Counted from the stretch's first letter, positions 1 to 12,080 are shown. The stretch: DNA of 64,000 nucleotides from Homalodisca vitripennis (GCF_021130785.1 NC_060213.1:99254501-99318500), one strand, 5' to 3'. Numbers and translations are program-made. The notes: generated by a model not told the origin, from the letters alone.

Positions 1-7
1 GATCGCT

Positions 8-49
8 GGACACCAGATATATGAAAACCATCAGAGATATATGGTGTCC
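8..49. repeat. short imperfect hairpin at window edge
   Basis: The arms at 8-22 (GGACACCAGATATAT) and 37-49 (ATATATGGTGTCC) are inverted copies with one bulged base and a loop of about 14 nt. It lies just outside the recognisable left TIR of the first transposon relic. It may be the decayed outer tip of that TIR or unrelated. Confidence 0.45.
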
Positions 50-99
50 GGACAAACATCTAAGGTGGTTTACACTTATTATTGTAATGAAACCCGTTC

Positions 100-577
100 T
101 TATACACGTACGTATATGTACGGAAACGCTTTTTTGTGAGCTACATCTAGCAAAAGATTCCGTCCAATGTTTTTGGAAAAAAGGGAATAAAGCGTTACTA
201 ATGCTTTTACGGCGTAAATATAGTTGTTATAATTATTGTATTTTATGTCAAATGAACTGGAAAATTTAATAAAATAAGTCCCAGTCCTGTTAGACCACCC
301 ATTTCTCAGATATCCGACAAAATATGCAAAATTTGAGTCCGGAAAACATGCTTTAAAAAGATTTGAAGTACATTAACTTTATTAAATGGGCGATAAACAC
401 GCTAAACTTTTAACTGAAACTTTTACAGAATTTAATACGAAGAGAATAACGTAAAACAAGCTAATAATAAAAAAAGAAACATTTTATAAACGAATTTTTA
501 ATTAAATTAACATATGAAAAATAAGACAGAAAATGCAATATCTGTTTATTAAATTAACGTTCTTCATAAACAAAACA
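100..577 (+). repeat. left TIR of first Tc1/mariner relic
   Basis: Reads in inverted orientation against 1,988-2,358 with scattered substitutions and small indels. The inner edge is the AATATCTGTTTATTAAAT stretch near 537-555, which is followed by AACGTTC. Confidence 0.7.
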
Positions 578-864
578 GTTAATGATGTTTTTTTCAAGTC
601 AAGTAAATAGTTACAAAGCATTTACAGTATAAAACATTGTAGGTTGAGAAACAAGATTTTAAAAATACAGCGTCAATTGAAATGCTTTTAGTTTATTGAA
701 AACCTAGAGTTGGCTACACTGCTGCAACAATAACTGAATACAAGTAATTGTTGTACAGTGGTATAACAACTCAACTGTTGCAGTAACTCGTGTATCATCT
801 TTAGTTTGTGCAGTGTATGGTATTACTGTATTATTTGTGCTATATTCGTGTCTTTAACGACAAG

Positions 865-1990
865 ATACCTTTACATTTTCAAATCAATAGTACGCAGATA
901 TTGTTTTCGTCTATGGTGTTGTCAATAGAAATAGTCGTGCAGCTAAACGAGAATATAACAGATGATTTCTGAACAGAAGAACACCTACTCATGTAAAATT
1001 TTTATAAGTTTTAAATAATTTACCAACAAGTTAAGTGGATCTTTTCCCACTGTTAATTTTTCGAGAGAACGTCCTGTAATACAGCCTGAACGCAAACAAG
1101 ATAATGTTATGGACATGATACAAGACAATCCTCAACTTAGCACTCGCCTACTTTCAAATAGATTAAACATATCTAGTAGTACATTCTGGAGAACATCGAA
1201 AGAAAACCAATTTCATCCATATCATTTACCAAAAGCTCAACAGCTTCACCTGGGTGACAGTGCATTAAGATTACAATTTTGTTAATGGGTGTTAGAAAAT
1301 CTAAACAATATAAGATTTTTTTATTCACGACGAGTCGAAGTTTACAAGACTCTAAAGTCGAAATTTGAAAAACAGTCACCAGTGGTCAACTGAAAGTCCA
1401 AAAGAGGTTATAGGGTAGAAAGTTCAAATTCGATTTTTGATAAAGGTATAGTGTGAATAATTAGGGACCTGTTAATTGGCTCATTTGTTTTAGAAAACCG
1501 CCTTACTGGTCTTGTGTACAAAGACTTTTTAGAGACTTAAATGCCAATTCTACTTCAAGATGTACCACATCAAAAAAGAAAAAGAAAAAAAAACATCAAA
1601 TGATATTCTAACATGACGGCACACCAGCACATTATTTACACAATATTAGTGAGCACTAGCAAATAAGTTTTCCAGGCAAATGGATTGGTCGAGGTAGACC
1701 AACTATTTGGCCTCCTAGGTCCCCATATTTAAGTCCCTTGGATTACTAACTTTGGGTTTTAAATCTAATTGTATCCGCAGAACCAGTTAATTGCAAAGAA
1801 TAATTATTAAACCGAAATTTAAACGTTTGTGAACTACTTAAGAACGACCAAGATGATATAAGAAAAGCTGCATATGGTTTCGTTTAACGCACTATATTGT
1901 GCATAAATTACCAAGGAAACCATTTTAACATCATTTATAAGGTATGGGAATTGTAATAAAAGATTAGCAAAGGTCAGCAATTAAAATGTT
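865..1990 (+). pseudogene. Tc1/mariner transposase, multiply broken
   Basis: This is the relic of a DDE/D transposase that would cut and rejoin DNA at the element's TIRs. Pieces in order: an N-terminal stretch reading YADIVFVYGVVNRNSRAA; a second DNA-binding piece with RLLSNRLNISSSTFWR, helix-turn-helix-like; a first catalytic motif HDESKFTR (D codon at 1,329); a second motif DGTPAHY (D at 1,615); then WIGRGRP and WPPRSPYLSPLDY (third D codon at 1,741). All three acidic residues can still be read, but only by changing frame, and stop codons interrupt every frame. The same protein order appears in the relic at 41,630-42,830 on the other strand. Family assignment rests on recognising the W-I-G-R-G and W-P-P-R-S-P-D-L motifs. 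It cannot be functional. Confidence 0.8.
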
Positions 1991-2358
1991 TTCTTTTTAC
2001 GAGGAACGTTCATTTAATAAACAGATATTGAATTTTCTGTCTTATTTTTCATATGTGTTGATTTAACTAAGCATTAATTTTGTAAACTTTATGTTTGATT
2101 ATTTTCAACCTATATTTTACATTACTCTTTTATTTTCTAAACCAAATTTTTCATATATTGTCTGATACCACAGGAATGGAGGTCTAACAGGTCTGGGACG
2201 TATTATATTAAATTGTTTAGTTCATTTAAATACAATTCAAAAAATTTACAAATATCTTTACGCCATAAAAAGAACTGTTTCGCTTTATTTCCTTCCTTTC
2301 CTAGAAAATCGGGCGAAATCTTTCGCTATCCTTAGCAGCTAACTAACTCGCTAAAATC
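1988..2358 (-). repeat. right TIR of first Tc1/mariner relic
   Basis: Reverse complement matches 100-577. It is cut short at about 2,358, before the outer 80-100 bp that the 43.6-kb element still carries. Confidence 0.7.
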
Positions 2359-2423
2359 ATAAAGGAATAAAGTATCCACTACATTTTTTTCATAAAGGAT
2401 TAAAAGTATCCACTACATTTTTA
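2359..2423 (+). repeat. 33-bp direct duplication
   Basis: Two adjacent copies share AAGTATCCACTACATTTTT, each preceded by an ATAAAGGA-TAAA run. A small slippage-type duplication at the edge of the transposon relic. Confidence 0.75.
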
Positions 2424-2570
2424 CCGTCTTACATAAACATTTTTATCAGATATCGATTAGTTTCAACGGTAATGTTATTGATTATGGGGTTGAGTTTATA
2501 TTTACTGCGTAGGTAGCAGAGGCGGCTGAGCATTAACGAGGCATATCACTCGATGGGGTTAAAATATAAG

Positions 2571-2681
2571 TTATATACCTCTGAACGTTAATTCGAGAAA
2601 AAGGTGACCTATAGACTTAAGTTTTGTGTGAAGCTTAATTTCTATAGAGGCAACACCCAGTGCGATGATGATGCGTGCCAC
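2571..2681 (-). other. candidate terminal coding exon, copy 1
   Basis: Read on the minus strand this gives 36 codons and TAA with no internal stop. The start reads V-A-R-I-I-I-A-L-G-V-A and the end L-F-L-E-L-T-F-R-G-I-stop. It follows an AG (GTATATGGAG) that could be a splice acceptor. Four other array copies keep the same frame and end at the same ATA-TAA. Length in the five copies is 111, 108, 111, 112 and 111 nt, so the only frame-breaking change is one extra T in the 26.9-kb copy. No known family is recognised. Alternative: a well-preserved non-coding block. Confidence 0.4.
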
Positions 2682-4199
2682 TCCATATACAAAGGATTTG
2701 GGTTGGTGTTAGCACATTGATAATTCAAGAACAGTTTTTACATGTAACACAGAAGTAAAAGTATGCTTTCATTATATTTTAGCTTAGAAACCTGACAGTG
2801 CTACTAACTTATTAGTTTAAAAAGAGGTACAGAGCAAAGAGCATACTTAAATGAAAGTACAGTCGTTTCACTTGCAACGGCATTTAAATTTGCAAATACA
2901 ATTACATATTTTATATGAAATTACGGTAATTTATGTCTTTTTGTATTAAACAATGTAATTCAGTATTAAATCAATATTCATAAAATTGTATTTTATTGCA
3001 TTGAAAATATTGAAATAGTAGGTTCAGACGGGGATTACCTATTTATATTACTAGCAAATAGTCGGTAAAAATCGGATCTGTACGAAATTTAATATAGGAT
3101 CTTATACTAGTCACGTTATTAAGGAAATTTGGTATTCCTCTAACCACGTTGTTTATAAATAATTTTTAATTCGTAGTTATATTAGGTGGCAACATAATTT
3201 TATGTATTGTAAGCGTAGGTCTACAAATCTGTTTGCAGTACCCACTTCATTCATTAAAGAATTATTATTTAGTTCTAATAGCCTACAGAAGATTTTTAAC
3301 AGCTGCAACAAAGTTCGGATATCTTAAAAACTGTTACTGTCTAATCTTACTCAATACAATACTATTTAAAATTTAAGCAACTTTACTGTATTCTTTTACA
3401 TTTTTTTTCATTAAAATTAGGGATTCCTTGAAAAAGAGATAACTAAAAATGGTTGAGCTCCATAATATAACTTAATACTGTAAATCAATTCCTTCTTTAG
3501 ATCTAGGGATTATAGAAAGTTTTCATGGCTACAACACTAGGGTTAAAATATCTGGTTGGGAGAGAGCTAAGTTTGATCTGTTATTAAAAAATAGTCCGCC
3601 AAAGACGTAGTTCTAATAAATTTAATATAGGAGTGCATACTATACTATTCACGTTTTAAGTAGAACTGTTTATAACTGTTCTACATAACTTTTGAAGTAA
3701 TTTTCTGTGTTGAAATAATTGGACGTGTTGAATCTTTTTGCAACGCCCCTTTGTTTATCATAGAAATCACCATATAGTTGTCATGTAGAGGATTATTTAA
3801 AAGCAGCCACGCATATTGGACCTCTTTCAAATTATTACTGATATTAAATATGATATTCAATACTGTAGAATACTGTATTATTACTTAATAAACTGTAGTA
3901 GGTACTGTACAGTTTCCATTCATTAATAATTAGGGATTCATTAAGAAAAGATAAAAAATAGATGATACCATTACTTGTGACTAAATTCCTACTTCGTATA
4001 TTGAAAATATACGAGTACCTTGCATAATCTTAAATTGGCTTCTAGGATTAAATAAAATAAAGGAACATAAATGTATCGGGATGTATAAACCGGAAAGCCG
4101 TCTATGTATCCGTAAAGCAACCCTACTGACGCGGTTCTCACAAAGCCTGCTTTACATTTGCGCAACCTCGACAGCTCATGTGACATGCATACCCTTGCA

Positions 4200-4500
4200 T
4201 ATTAAATCTATGGCAACACGCCCTACCCTTTAACATACAACATACGTGTTTTGAATACTACACTTCCATTCTTGACATGATTAAACTTTACAAGTAATGA
4301 GTTTGCTCGCTGTTTCTTGCAGATATTAACATATGGAATGTGTGACAACATAACCTGCAATGATTTGTGTAGAGCACTCTGCTTCCATTCTTGACAAGTT
4401 AAAACTTTAAAAGTTTGAAGTTTGCTCACTGCTTCTTGTGAATATTGATAACACAACATATGCAATGTGTGGCAACACAATATACTGTACAGCTCAGACG
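4200..4500 (-). repeat. two degenerate copies of the 131-bp motif
   Basis: Two tandem copies share a CCATTCTTGACA-G-TTAAA core and a TTTGCTC-CTG-TTCTTG segment. On the minus strand the first reads I-C-K-K-Q-R-A-N-S-L-L-V-K then H-V-K-N-G. The second keeps KKQ and VKNGS but has stops. The motif forms a clean tandem array at 17.0-17.7 kb. Confidence 0.6.
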
Positions 4501-4872
4501 ACAACAAGGTTTTGTGTCGAGTAAAACGCCTCCACTTTTACATGTTGAGCGTGTTGAAAAATACAGCGACGAACTCTAAAGTTATGTTACTATGTCATAG
4601 CTACTTTGAACACACTATAGAATTTAACTACGAATATGTAGTGAAATTTCACCTGTGATATATGTTTTTATTACATACTTTTAAACTATATTAAGGCATA
4701 CAATTACATTATATTGAGTACATGCACATTGATAGTTCAAAAGAATTTAGCACTCGTAAAGATTTAAGCTTAAAATGATCGTAGTGCTAGTTATGGTAAA
4801 TATAATCGAGGTTTATTTTACCAAACAATAGTGACCTTCGTAAACCTTACATAGCCACCACTAATAGTGTCA

Positions 4873-5570
4873 ACAGCCACAACCCACCACTACGTGTACT
4901 GTCAGTATGTCACCAGCAGGAATGTAACCACAGAGGCTCAGAACCTTGCGACAACAGGGGACCACAAGAGCGTTGAGGTAGTTTTATCATCAAACACAAT
5001 CTATCACTAAATGCACTATGAGTATGTAGCCAGCACAATTGTAAACACATTGAGCTCAGAAAATTGCCACAGCAGTGACCACAAGAGCGTTGAGGTAGTT
5101 TTATCATCAAACACAATCTACCACTAAATATACTATGAGTATGTAGGCAGCATAATTGTAAACAAATTGAGCTCAGAAAATTGCCACAACAGAGACCACA
5201 AGAGCTTTGAGGTAGTTTTATCATCAAACACAATCTACCACTAAATGTATTATGAGTATGTAGCCAGCATAATTGTAAACACATTGAGCTCAGAAATTGC
5301 CACAACAGAGGCCACAAGAGCGTTAAGGTAGTTTTATCATCAAACACAATCCACCACTAAATGTACTATGAGTATGTAGGCAGCATAATTGTAAACAAAT
5401 TGAGCTCAGAAAATTGCCACAACAGAGACCACAAGAGCGTTGAGGTAGTTTTTATCATCATCAAACACAATCTACCACTAAATATACTATGAGTATGTCA
5501 CCAGCAGGAATGTAAACATAGTGTGCACAGAACCTTGCCACAAAAGGGACTACAAGGGTGTTGAGGTAAC
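4873..5570 (+). repeat. minisatellite array A, 116-117-bp monomer
   Basis: The landmark GAGCTCAGAAA recurs at 5,052, 5,169, 5,286 and 5,402, spacing 117, 117 and 116 bp, with more diverged monomers on both flanks (about six in all). It is the same monomer family as the arrays at 5.9-7.4, 35.9-36.5, 49.1-50.6 and 54.7-55.1 kb. The open frame on its minus strand arises because 117 is divisible by three and should not be read as a gene. Confidence 0.9.
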
Positions 5571-5885
5571 AATATGTTCAAAACAGTTCAAAAAGTCTTC
5601 ATTTGGCAATAATTTACAGGCATTTACAATTTTCATTCTCATGTGCCTCAAGTAGCACGCGTGAGAAAAGCAGTTACGATTTTATACAAATATACATAGC
5701 TCATAACCACGAGTCATACCAATCATGCCACATATAATAAAAGATATACCTTATTTTACCATTCTATGTGTGTAATTTTTACAATTATTTTAATTGTATC
5801 TATTCTATTAACATTTAATACTGTTAACATTAATCTTCTATTTATTTTCATATAAGTTTGTGAATTATATTTAAAGAATATGTAA
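5571..5885. other. unique spacer between two minisatellite arrays
   Basis: AT-rich sequence without repeat monomers or a supportable ORF. It separates two arrays of the same monomer family, so one array was split by insertion or the two expanded separately. Confidence 0.6.
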
Positions 5886-7412
5886 AGAATGAGAATGTAG
5901 CCAGTAGTATTTTAACCACAGAGGACTCAGAACCTTGCCACAACAGAGGAATACAGGAGTGTTGAGCTAGTCTTATCATCAAACAGAATCCGCCACTAAA
6001 AGTACTATGAGTATGTAGCCAGTAGTATTGTAACCACAGAGGACTCAGAACCTTGCCACAACAGAGGAATACAGGAGTGTTGAGCTAGTCTTATCATCAA
6101 ACAGAATCCGCCACTAAAAGTACTATGAGTATGTAGCCAGTAGTATTGTAACCACAGAGGACTCAGAACCTTGCCACAACAGAGGAATACAGGAGTGTTG
6201 AGCTAGTCTTATCATCAAACAGAATCCGCCACTAAAAGTACTATGAGTATGTAGCCAGTAGTATTGTAACCACAGAGGACTCAGAACCTTGCCACAACAG
6301 AGGAATACAGGAGTGTTGAGCTAGTCTTATCATCAAACAGAATCCGCCACTAAAAGTACTATGAGTATGTAGCCAGTAGTATTGTAACCACAGAGGCTCA
6401 GAACCTTGCCACAACAGAGGAATACAGGAGTGTTGAGCTAGTCTTATCATCAAACAGAATCCGCCACTAAAAGTACTATGAGTATGTAGCCAGTAGTATT
6501 GTAACCACAGAGGCTCAGAACCTTGCCACAACAGAGGAATACAGGAGTGTTGAGCTAGTCTTATCATCAAACAGAATCCGCCACTAAAAGTACTATGAGT
6601 ATGTAGCCAGTAGTATTGTAACCACAGAGGCTCAGAACCTTGCCACAACAGAGGAATAAAGGAGTGTTGAGCTAGTCTTATCATCAAACAGAATCCGCCA
6701 CTAAAAGTACTATGAGTATGTAGCCAGTAGTATTGTAACCACAGAGGCTCAGAACCTTGCCACAACAGAGGAATACAGGAGTGTTGAGCTAGTCTTATCA
6801 TCAAACAGAATCCGCCACTAAAAGTACTATGAGTATGTAGCCAGTAGTATTGTAACCACAGAGGACTCAGAACCTTGCCACAACAGAGGAATACAGGAGT
6901 GTTGAGCTAGTCTTATCATCAAACAGAATCCGCCACTAAAAGTACTATGAGTATGTAGCCAGTAGTATTGTAACCACAGAGGCTCAGAACCTTGCCACAA
7001 CAGAGGAATACAGGAGTGTTGAGCTAGTCTTATCATCAAACAGAATCCGCCACTAAAAGTACTATGAGTATGTAGCCAGTAGTATTGTAACCACAGAGGA
7101 CTCAGAACCTTGCCACAACAGAGGAATACAGGAGTGTTGAGCTAGTCTTATCATCAAACAGAATCCGCCACTAAAAGTACTATGAGTATGTAGCCAGTAG
7201 TATTGTAACCACAGAGGACTCAGAACCTTGCCACAACAGAGGAATACAGGAGTGTTGAGCTAGTCTTATCATCAAACAGAATCCGCCACTAAAAGTACTA
7301 TGAGTATGTAGCCAGTAGTATTGTAACCACAGAGGACTCAGAACCTTGCCACAACAGAGGAATACAGGAGTGTTGAGCTAGTCTTATCATCAAACACAAT
7401 CTGCCACTAAAA
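5886..7412 (+). repeat. minisatellite array B, 117/118-bp monomer, about 13 copies
   Basis: AGTACTATGAGTATGTAGCC recurs at 6,001, 6,119, 6,237, 6,355, 6,472, 6,589, 6,706, 6,823, 6,941, 7,058, 7,176 and 7,294. Intervals are 118 or 117 bp. The 1-bp difference is GAGGACTCAG (118) against GAGGCTCAG (117). Monomers are otherwise almost identical, so the array was homogenised recently. Runs of 117-bp copies give an in-frame 39-residue repeat on the minus strand; each 118-bp copy breaks it. Confidence 0.97.
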
Positions 7413-7777
7413 TTCCTAGGAATATATATTAGTAGAATTGTAAATAATTTTGCACATATCATAAAAATTCCTGTTGTACTCTCTATACAAACCTTCTTCA
7501 TAAATTAAGAATATTTGTAAATAATCAGAATATTCTTCTATAAGTGTTAACCATTTACGGTTGCACATTAGTATGAATCATTATATGTCATGTTATAATT
7601 ATTTTTAACCTTGGCTAGACTAAGAAATGCATTAACTTAACACTACTCAAGCTGAGGATGGACTGTTTTTTTTTTAATTTCTAACACTAACAGAAAGTTA
7701 ATTAAAATAAAATACTTTACGTATAGTGAAACCTAATCTTAAAATGTTGTACATTGTATATTACTAATTTATATTCT
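7413..7777. other. AT-rich array-unit sequence, nothing recognised
   Basis: No ORF, repeat or RNA signal could be supported. It lies between the minisatellite and the candidate internal exon. Confidence 0.5.
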
Positions 7778-7960
7778 TTATGTAAGAAAACAAGTCAGTA
7801 GTATTTGTCGATCACCAACATTATTAACCAGTTGATTGACCGAAGAATAATAATTGTTCAGATGCCGTGACACAAATGTTGACTTTGCTCTCATCAAACT
7901 TGTTGTAAAGATCGATCGATGCTCATACTCAAGTGTAGTGGCTTTAACTAGAGATTTCAA
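7778..7960 (-). other. candidate internal exon (RSI/AKSTF exon), copy 1
   Basis: After a conserved acceptor-like CGGTTATAG, the minus strand reads L-K-S-L-V-K, then E-H-R-S-I-F-T-T-S-L-M-R-A-K-S-T-F-V-S and N-N-Y-Y, open for 60 codons. The copy at 56.6-56.8 kb reads the same frame (S-L-V-N, E-H-R-S-I-L-P-T-S-L-M-V-A-K-S-T-F-L-S, D-Y-Y) with one whole codon more. The 39.2-kb copy reads E-Y-R-S-I-L-L-T-I-L-I-R-A-K-Y-T-F. Length change by a whole codon hints at past coding constraint. The 3' exon border is not clear. No family is recognised. Confidence 0.35.
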
Positions 7961-8079
7961 CTATAACCGGTAGATACAAGTTTGCATTAATAATGTTTTT
8001 AATCGGAAAGGAGGTATATAGGTTGCAAGATAAAGATTTTCCAGTTACGGTAACAAAATATTTTGATTTAGAAATTATC

Positions 8080-8185
8080 AATTATGTTGGCGAGATCGGT
8101 ATCTGCTTCGACCCTGATAAGTGCATTGTCAATAACTAGAGAGTGCTATCTTGGAGGTACAAGCTTGCATTTTCTCTCACCGGAA
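8080..8185 (-). repeat. second, decayed copy of the internal-exon block
   Basis: ACCCTGATAAGTGCATT and AACTAGAGAGTGC match the block at 7.86-7.96 kb and its homologues, but a 1-nt insertion breaks the frame. The 39.2-kb unit also has a second degraded copy just downstream (39,345-39,440), so the doubling predates the array copies. Confidence 0.5.
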
Positions 8186-9795
8186 AGAGTTTGTATTGAT
8201 ATTTTTTAATTGGTTATCAGCTTTGTGTAAATAAACAAGTTTCTTTAATATTAATGTGTCAGTTCAATTGAACAGAGCTCCAAATGAGAAGATCATGGTA
8301 ATTATACACTATTTATATTATAAGAAATATAATACAATTAATCTTACATTTACATTTTTTATGTATTTTTTACATGCCAAGGTTCAAAATTACATTTATC
8401 CCCCTTCTTTTAATACTGCAACTAGCTTTAATTAATCATAGACGCATAAAAAAATGTCAAAGTTATTTTCGACGCATTAACTATGAAGTAAGAATACAAT
8501 CTATTCAACAAGGCTATTTTTACTTGTTTTCAACAGATAAAATCTTATAAACCTTTAACGTCTATAAATATGTTTTATCCTACGTATATTTACGTATTAA
8601 AACATGAACTCATTCAATAGAATCTAAACTTTTAGTTGCATAAATGTAGTACAACAAGAGATTTTTGAAGATTATGTAGTTTTAAAGGGTATAAAATTCA
8701 AAAGTACAAAAATGATTCTTTCATTAAAATTTATTTAAATAATCTTTAGGTACGTATATTGCATATATTTATATTTTTCCGATTTAAAATTGTCTGTATG
8801 GGTACTATACATTAGAAAAAAATCTATTCTTTACTTATTTATATATGCGAACAAGGTTTTAAATAGTAAAATTCAAATGATTCAAGATTTATTTTATTTG
8901 TAAACTATATGTAATTTTGAAGATACTAATATTTTAACCATGTATGTATCTTGCAAAATTGACTAAAATAAAAAACCCTTACAAAATCGCAAAAAAATGC
9001 ATACAATTTAAACCATTATTTAAAATAATTCAAAATAAACAAACCACTACTACTACTACTAGTTTCATTAGGATGCGCCGTAACATAACATTTCATAACA
9101 TAAAATTGAAACTAAAAAAGTCATTTTAATTTATGTTAATAGGTATTAATTAAAATGCATTGATTATCCTAGTTTTATAGTTCCAAAAGCAAAAAGAAAA
9201 TTTATAGAAAATACAACTATATTAGTTTTCTAAACATAAACATGAGATTCATTATTACAATATATAACTTAATAACTGTTATATATCAATCTTGAAAATG
9301 AATTAAACTAATAAAAGCTTATTTTAAGATGGCTTGATTCATTTTGATACCTTTAGAGATACCTGGAATAATTAAAATTAATGAGAGGATTTCTCCTGAT
9401 AATAACTTTTTGACGTTAGGTAACTACCTACCCTAGTTTTCAATGTTCGAGTTAGTTGCAATTAACCATTATATTTCCCTTATCGTTTAATAAACATTTA
9501 TTTAAAAAAAGAAAATATTTGTTTATTAAGATATTCATTTTCTTGGAATATTTTGTTTACCATGTCCGTTACACATGCATAGTTTTGTGGCACAGAAATA
9601 TACGTGACTGACTCTGTGGAAAATAAAAATATAAGCTTTGCAGAGAAAATTTATAGTTTGAGTGTCATAAAATTTTCCAGAAACTTATCGAAACAAAAAA
9701 TAGCTACAAGAAACTAAACTTACTTATTAGATTTTATTGTATACTATTAAGTACTATACTATCTGTTAAGTACTTCCTTAGACCATATTATATCG
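8186..9795. repeat. middle segment of unit 1
   Basis: Shares short landmarks with other units: the AAAATCGCAAAAAAATGC motif (8,984; also 23,450 and 30,780), GATGCGC, and the CTGCATTGATTAT-type motif near 9,157. Contains a small ACT run (9,045-9,060). No gene is seen. Confidence 0.5.
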
Positions 9796-10430
9796 GGTGT
9801 CTTAAAAAGTCCAATCCCCCCCCCCAAATTTATTGAACTGTGTAATGAATACAAATGAAATTATTTACTTTGCGGGTTGTTTATTCATCATACTTAGGAA
9901 TCTTTTGACGTATGAAGACTTTTGACTTCCCACCTCAATGGGGTTTTTGGGGAGTGAGTTCAATCCAGTTCAGACCACTTTGACACAGTAACTTGAAATA
10001 AAGTATCTCACATGCAAACTAGTAAAAAAATAAAAGAAGACATGGAAAATCAGCTGTTGGTATTGGGACTTCGTACGGGGGTTCGGTCATACAAAAATCT
10101 AACCTAATAAATTCAATGTTAATCATGGTTGTTGATGGTTTGTTGAATCGTGTAATAACTGATTTATGAACTTGTTTTATGAAAGTGAAAAGCTTTTGCT
10201 CTAGGAGACGAATAGGCAGTTGCAGAACGTATAGGAAGAAGCAATTAGGTGGGCGTGTAGTGGTTCGTAGGAGAAAATTTAAGTTTATCTCAAGAGTAGA
10301 AAGCTTTACGGTGCCGAAAATTTCAAAGTTGACGATGGGTCGGCTCAAGTGACATAAGGGCCACGTTAAATGCAGAAAAGGTAAGATAGAAACTTATTTT
10401 CATCTGGGAAAGTGAAGAAAAATGTAAAAA
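9796..10430. mobile_element. possible fragment of an unidentified DNA transposon
   Basis: Starts with GGGTGTCTTAAAAAGTCC followed by a run of ten C. This resembles a mariner-type terminal repeat and is not found at the equivalent place in other units. No inverted partner end was found downstream. The open frame on the minus strand (10,019-10,348) has no recognisable motif. Only an insertion specific to this unit is supported. Confidence 0.25.
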
Positions 10431-11639
10431 AAAACTCTGTAGTCGGTTAGTTTAAACTTGACTTTTGATGTAACGAAACATTATTTATCACTTGTAAAGA
10501 AATATTCATATTACCATTGTCTATCCAGTACAAGGGCAACATATTATACTTCAATTTTTCTAATGGTATACATTTTCTTATTTGGGTGCATTTATTGTTA
10601 CCTTATATGATACCGGCAATAAATTTATTGGGCTGTGGTGGAGTTTCATAGCAGCAGAGACAATTGACACAGTGAAACTCTCAATTGATTTTAACTTCTT
10701 AAAACTGTGGAAATTATTAATGCTCTGAAATTAGACAAAATACAGGGAATTAGAGAGTTTATATCACTTGTGAAACATATAGTTTTAAGATACAAAAGGA
10801 AACATTATCTGCAGGCTTTATGTTCATCTGACCTAGTCAAATCACGTTACAAATCAAATATATTTCTAAACTAAATTTCTTATAATTCATAATTGTATGT
10901 TAATGAGATTATTTAAATTTATAATTAGCATATAATATAACATGTTGGTTAATTAAAAGTTCTACTTTAGATGATAGTTCATCTATGGTTTATGATAAGT
11001 GTAATTGAATACAAGTTTTTTGTAGCTTACCAATTTTTTAATACGGTTTTTAGTAGATGACAGTAACGTAATGGATCAAAACAGACTAGCCTACCAGTAA
11101 ATGTACGTAAGAAGACAAATAAAGAGGATAGTTGTTAGGAGGGTGCCGTTATAATCTTAATCTTGCCGTCCTACGTTGATATGTCGTTAGAACAGAGGAA
11201 GATGAACTAAGGCGAGGAGATAGGTACTAAATGTTGCTGCAGATGTCTTTTGAAATACATTACCTATTGCATCTTTACTTATAACAACATTTGTTTATTT
11301 TTGTAGTTTTCACACTACAATATAGGTCTAAAGATCTTTAGACATTGATAAGGAGAATTAAATTATATGTTGTATTTTAATATCAATTCAAGTACAAAAA
11401 TAAAAATGTGGCCCTTCTTGATCAAACATAATAAGCTAGTAGTACCGATGTTTAAACAATCATTATGTTTATTTGTTTCGTGAATTCGTACCAACGTCAT
11501 TAATGATGTACTACGATCATAAGTTTTATTCCTAATTTCCTAAATACATACTAGAGGTGGTGGCGTGAAACTTTAAGTAAGACCAAAAACAATAATAAAT
11601 ATTACGATATTTATTAAGCTTTAATTTTTTTATTATTAT
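10431..11639. other. AT-rich stretch, nothing recognised
   Basis: Read on both strands without finding an ORF with motifs, a tandem repeat or a clear match to other array units. Confidence 0.5.
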
Positions 11640-12080
11640 TATGTTTGAGCGTTAACGAGGCATATCGCTTGAGGGTGTTAAGAACATGACTTATATCCGT
11701 CTATACGATATCTTGAGAACAAATTTACCTGTCTTGTGTTTTGCGTGAAACTTAATTTCTATATAATCAACACCAGTTGCGATGATGGTGCATTCCACTG
11801 TTCTGCAAACGATCTTGATGATTGTATGAGAACATTTTACATAGTTTTGGTAAAGAAAGGTTCAGTGCATTAAAGTTAATCAAATACAGCATGCATAGAA
11901 TGAATGAACCATAGAAAGGTAAACTATTAAAATATCCGGTTTTGTGAGAGGCAACTTCTTTATTATTAGGAAATAGTCGCCCTAAAACGAATCATCCTAT
12001 ATTTGATATAGGAACATATACTATTCTACTACTCACCACTTTTATTACTAATATTTGACTAGTATTTTGATGTATATAGT
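11640..12080. repeat. extra partial terminal block inside unit 1
   Basis: Carries the GAGCGTTAACGAGGCATATC landmark, the candidate terminal exon, and the AAATAGTCG...ATATAGGAACATATACTATTCTAC sub-block seen at 27.1 and 34.4 kb. It then stops without the 131-bp motif or minisatellite. It marks the remnant of a mostly deleted array unit. Confidence 0.7.
11691..11798 (-). other. candidate terminal coding exon, copy 2
   Basis: Reads V-E-C-T-I-I-A then Y-I-E-I-K-F-H-A-K and K-F-V-L-K-I-S-Y-R-R-I-stop. It has no internal stop and is exactly one codon shorter than copies 1 and 3. The acceptor-like sequence before it is the best of the set (GTTTGCAGAACAG). This and copy 3 are the least damaged versions. 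Confidence 0.42.

Larger units (their letters stand above)
100..2358 (+). mobile_element. degenerate Tc1/mariner-superfamily element with long TIRs
   Basis: About 100-577 and 1,988-2,358 are inverted copies of each other. Matching landmarks are GTCCCAG-CCTGTTAGACC (278 on +; 2,199 on -) and the stretch ending ACATATGAAAAATAAGACAG. A broken transposase lies between them. The outer segments (near 125-165 and 2,310-2,358) also match the outer TIRs of the element at 41,088-43,645, which shows one family. The outermost tips, normally CAGGGTGATTCATG in this family, are not recognisable, so exact ends and target-site TA cannot be given. It sits directly before the first terminal block of the array, so it inserted into an array unit. 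Confidence 0.8.
2500..4700. repeat. array unit 1: terminal block to 131-bp-motif block (long form)
   Basis: Homologous to 15,470-18,000 (long form) and to 26,790-28,090, 34,110-35,410 and 47,330-48,250 (short forms). Landmarks in order: GCTGAGC-TTAACGAGGCATATC (2,525), the AAATTTAATATAGGATCTTATAC motif (3,088), TGGTTGAGCTCCATAATAT (3,450), GACGCGGTTCTCACAAAGCC (4,130) and two degenerate copies of the 131-bp motif (4,200-4,480). In the long form the sub-block around 3,040-3,490 is repeated near 3,550-3,960; short-form copies have it once. Apart from the candidate exon on the minus strand, no gene is visible. Confidence 0.8.

Noticed and set aside
6241..7501. Long minus-strand ORFs with 39-residue repeats, and the similar ORF at 4,910-5,347
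   Set aside because: They follow from a 117-bp monomer being divisible by three, and 118-bp copies break the frame. Sister arrays with other periods do not keep it.
10019..10348. 109-codon minus-strand ORF as a gene
   Set aside because: No recognisable domain, no homologue in other units, and it lies inside a unit-specific insertion.
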